A stretch of 64,000 nt of DNA, from the NCBI GenBank assembly GCA_037013495.1, contig CM072801.1, positions 30,554,001-30,618,000 of the forward strand, written 5' to 3'. Position 1 is the first letter of the stretch. Each line of letters opens with the position of its first letter. The translations under genes and the position numbers were made by a program. The notes under the pieces are model-generated. The model had not been told where the DNA came from, made no database searches, and saw only the letters and a list, made by a program, of their open reading frames with translations. Below are positions 61,960-64,000 of the stretch, in pieces. This DNA is from Hippophae tibetana (Eukaryota > Streptophyta > Magnoliopsida > Rosales > Elaeagnaceae).

Positions 61960-64000
61960 TTGTATAGCAAGTCTTGTGTTTTCTATTATTTTTGTTGTCT
62001 TTATTTTGTCTTTCGATTTCATTTCCTTTCTTTCTTTAAATTCTTTGTACATTTTTCTTGTGTAATGTTTTCTGTATTCAATCTGTTTTTTTTTATTGAA
62101 AGAAACTATAGAGATACTACCGTTCATAGTTTCAAGAAAAACTAGGTTATTAATATCGGTGGCGATATTAAACTGTTGTAACTTTTAATTCGTGCATCGA
62201 GATGACTATTATAATGTACCAAATAGCACCTCTTTCGATTCCAAAAAAGACAATGAAAGAATAGTTTAGTTATCGGCATTTTTTAAACCAAAATTACTTT
62301 GTTTACAATACTTGCCAACCTCTAATAGTTTGGTGGCAGTTCATTGCATTGTTTTTTCCGTTCTTGTTCTTTTGGGTTCCAATTTGATCATCTTAACCCT
62401 TTTCTAAGCAATTTACTAATTTTTAATCCTTTGAGTTCATATTATGTTCCCCTAAAGGTTCCGCATCATTTGGTATCAAAGGCTTTCTTGCTGAAAATAT
62501 GTTATCTATCTTCTTATATTTATTTTTTGAATTTTACATTTAAAAAAACTTTATCCATTGAATTTTTTGTGTTTTCATTAGACACAAATCACAAAGAAAG
62601 ATAGATATTTGTATACCAAGTCTTATGTTTTCTTTTAATTTTGTTGTCTTTATTTTGTCTTTCGATTTCATTTCCTTTCTTTCTTTAAATTCTTTGTACC
62701 TTTTCTTGTGTAATGTTTTCTGTGTTCAATCTGTTTTTTTATTGTAAGAAACTATAGAGTTACTACAGTTCATAGTTTCAAGAAAACCTAGGTTATTAAT
62801 ATCGGTGGCGATATTAAACTGTTGTAACTTTTAATTCGTGCATCGAGATGACTATTATAATGTAGCAAATAGCACCTCTTTCGATTACTAAAAAGGCAAT
62901 GAATGAATAGTTTAGTTATCGGAATTTTTTTACCCAAAATTAATTTGTATAACAAGTCTTGTGTTTTCATACAATTTTGTAGTCTTTATTTTGTCTTTCG
63001 ACTTAATTTCCTAGTTTTATTTAAATTCTTTGTACCTTTTTCTTGTTTTATGTGTTGTGTGTGCAACCTATTTTTTCTTTTGAAAGAAACAATAGAGCTA
63101 CTACATTTCGTAGTTTCAAGAAAAACTAGGTTATTAATATCGGTCGCAATATTAAACTATTGTAACTTTTAATTCGTAGATCGAAATGACTATTGTATTG
63201 TATCAAATCGTAGCTCTTTCGATTCTTGAAAACACACTGCAAGAATAGTTTAGTTATCCTCATTTTTAGCCAAAATTACTTTGTTTACACTACTTGCCAA
63301 CCTCTAAAAGATAGGTGGCATCTCATTGCGTTGTAATCTATTCTTGTTCTTTTGGGATCAAATTTGATCATCTTAACCCATTTCGAAGCAATTTAATCAT
63401 TCTTAATCCTTTGAGTTCATATGTTGTTCCCCTAAAGATTCCGCATCATTTGGTATCAAAGCCTTTGTTGCTGAAAATATGTTATCTATCTTCTTATATT
63501 TATTTTTTGAATTTTACATTTAAAAAAACTTTGTCCATTGAAGTTTCTGTGTTTTCATTAGACACAAATCAAAAAGAAAGATAGATATTTGTATACCAAG
63601 TCTTGTGTTTCCTATTAATTTTGTTGTCATTATTTTGTCTTTATATTTCATTTCCTTTCTTTCTTTAAATTCTTTGTACCTTTTTCTTGTGTAATGTTTT
63701 CTGTGTTCAATCTGTTTTTTTATTGAAAGAAACTATAGAGACACTACAGTTCATAGTTTGAAGAAAAACTAGGTTATTAATATCGGTGACAATATTAAAC
63801 TGGTGTCACTTTTAATTCGTCCATCGAAATAACTATTATAATGTAGCAAATAGCACCTCGTTGGATTCCTAAAAAGACAATGGTAGAATAGTTTAGTTAT
63901 CGGCATTTTTAAAACCAAAATTACTTTGTTTTCAATACTTGCCAACCTCTAATAGGTTCGTGGCATCTCATTGCATTGTTTTCAGGTCTTGTTCTTTTGG
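61960..64000 (+). repeat. 2274-bp higher-order repeat, copy 4 (cut by window end)
   Basis: Units are B' 61960, Bdel 62609, A 62945 and a partial B 63589. I found no difference from copy 3 over the diagnostic sites checked, so copies 3 and 4 are the most recent duplication. The array evidently continues to the right of the window. Confidence 0.92.

Noticed and set aside
1..64000. CENP-B box or telomere-type repeats within the satellite.
   Set aside because: I looked for the TTCG....A..CGGG core and for TTTAGGG-like runs. The units lack the CGGG part, and no telomeric tandem was seen.
1..64000. CRISPR array, tRNA or rRNA genes.
   Set aside because: The repeats are hundreds of bases long without unique spacers. 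No cloverleaf with CCA-type acceptor or recognisable rRNA segment was seen on either strand.

Overview
The window is a 64 kb stretch of long-monomer satellite DNA from a eukaryotic, most likely flowering-plant, nuclear genome. A single LTR-retrotransposon relic interrupts it. I find no protein-coding gene, tRNA, rRNA or CRISPR array. The satellite unit is about 645-648 bp, rich in A+T, with a T-rich plus strand. Every copy lies head-to-tail in the same orientation. Registering copies on a landmark present in each unit (ttgtata followed by acaag, agaag or ccaag) gives 98 unit starts plus a partial unit at the left edge. Plant origin is inferred from the LTR: TG...CA ends, a 5-bp target duplication, plant-type G-box and TGACGTCA promoter motifs, a TATA box, and a 3' end resembling plant Ty3/gypsy LTRs. 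The species is not identifiable from this sequence.

The units fall into two diverged classes. Class A has a 'ttacaattttgtag' segment and 'gtgcaacctattttt'. Class B has 'tttaattttgttg', the pyrimidine tract ttcctttctttcttt and 'gttcaatctg'. They mostly alternate A-B, so the basic higher-order period is about 1.28-1.29 kb. Class A splits into A1 ('ataacaagtc', 'ttaaattctttgtacc', 'cttgttttttgttttctg') and A2 ('ataagaagtc', 'ttaaaaaaattgtacc', 'cttgtttcattttttctc').

Layout: 1-2976, divergent A/B units including one with an internal deletion. 2977-10023, A1/B dimers. 10024-12786, A2/B dimers. About 12787-19690, a 2588-bp four-unit A-A-A-B higher-order repeat in about 2.7 copies. 19691-32647, A2/B dimers with multi-unit duplications. 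32648-48839, a mosaic of A1, A2 and B units containing a duplicated six-unit block of about 3.85 kb. 48840-50773, a 1934-bp solo LTR. 50774-55059, the array resumes in register and then becomes its most divergent part. About 55060-64000, a young 2274-bp higher-order repeat (B'-Bdel-A-B, about 3.9 copies) in which one unit carries a fixed deletion of about 310 bp.

Nothing here works as a gene system. The biological content is the record of satellite evolution: class alternation, unequal exchange, local expansion of new higher-order repeats, conversion-like patches and microhomology deletions, plus one transposon insertion with a motif-rich promoter. Whether this is a centromeric, subtelomeric or interstitial heterochromatic array cannot be told from the sequence alone.
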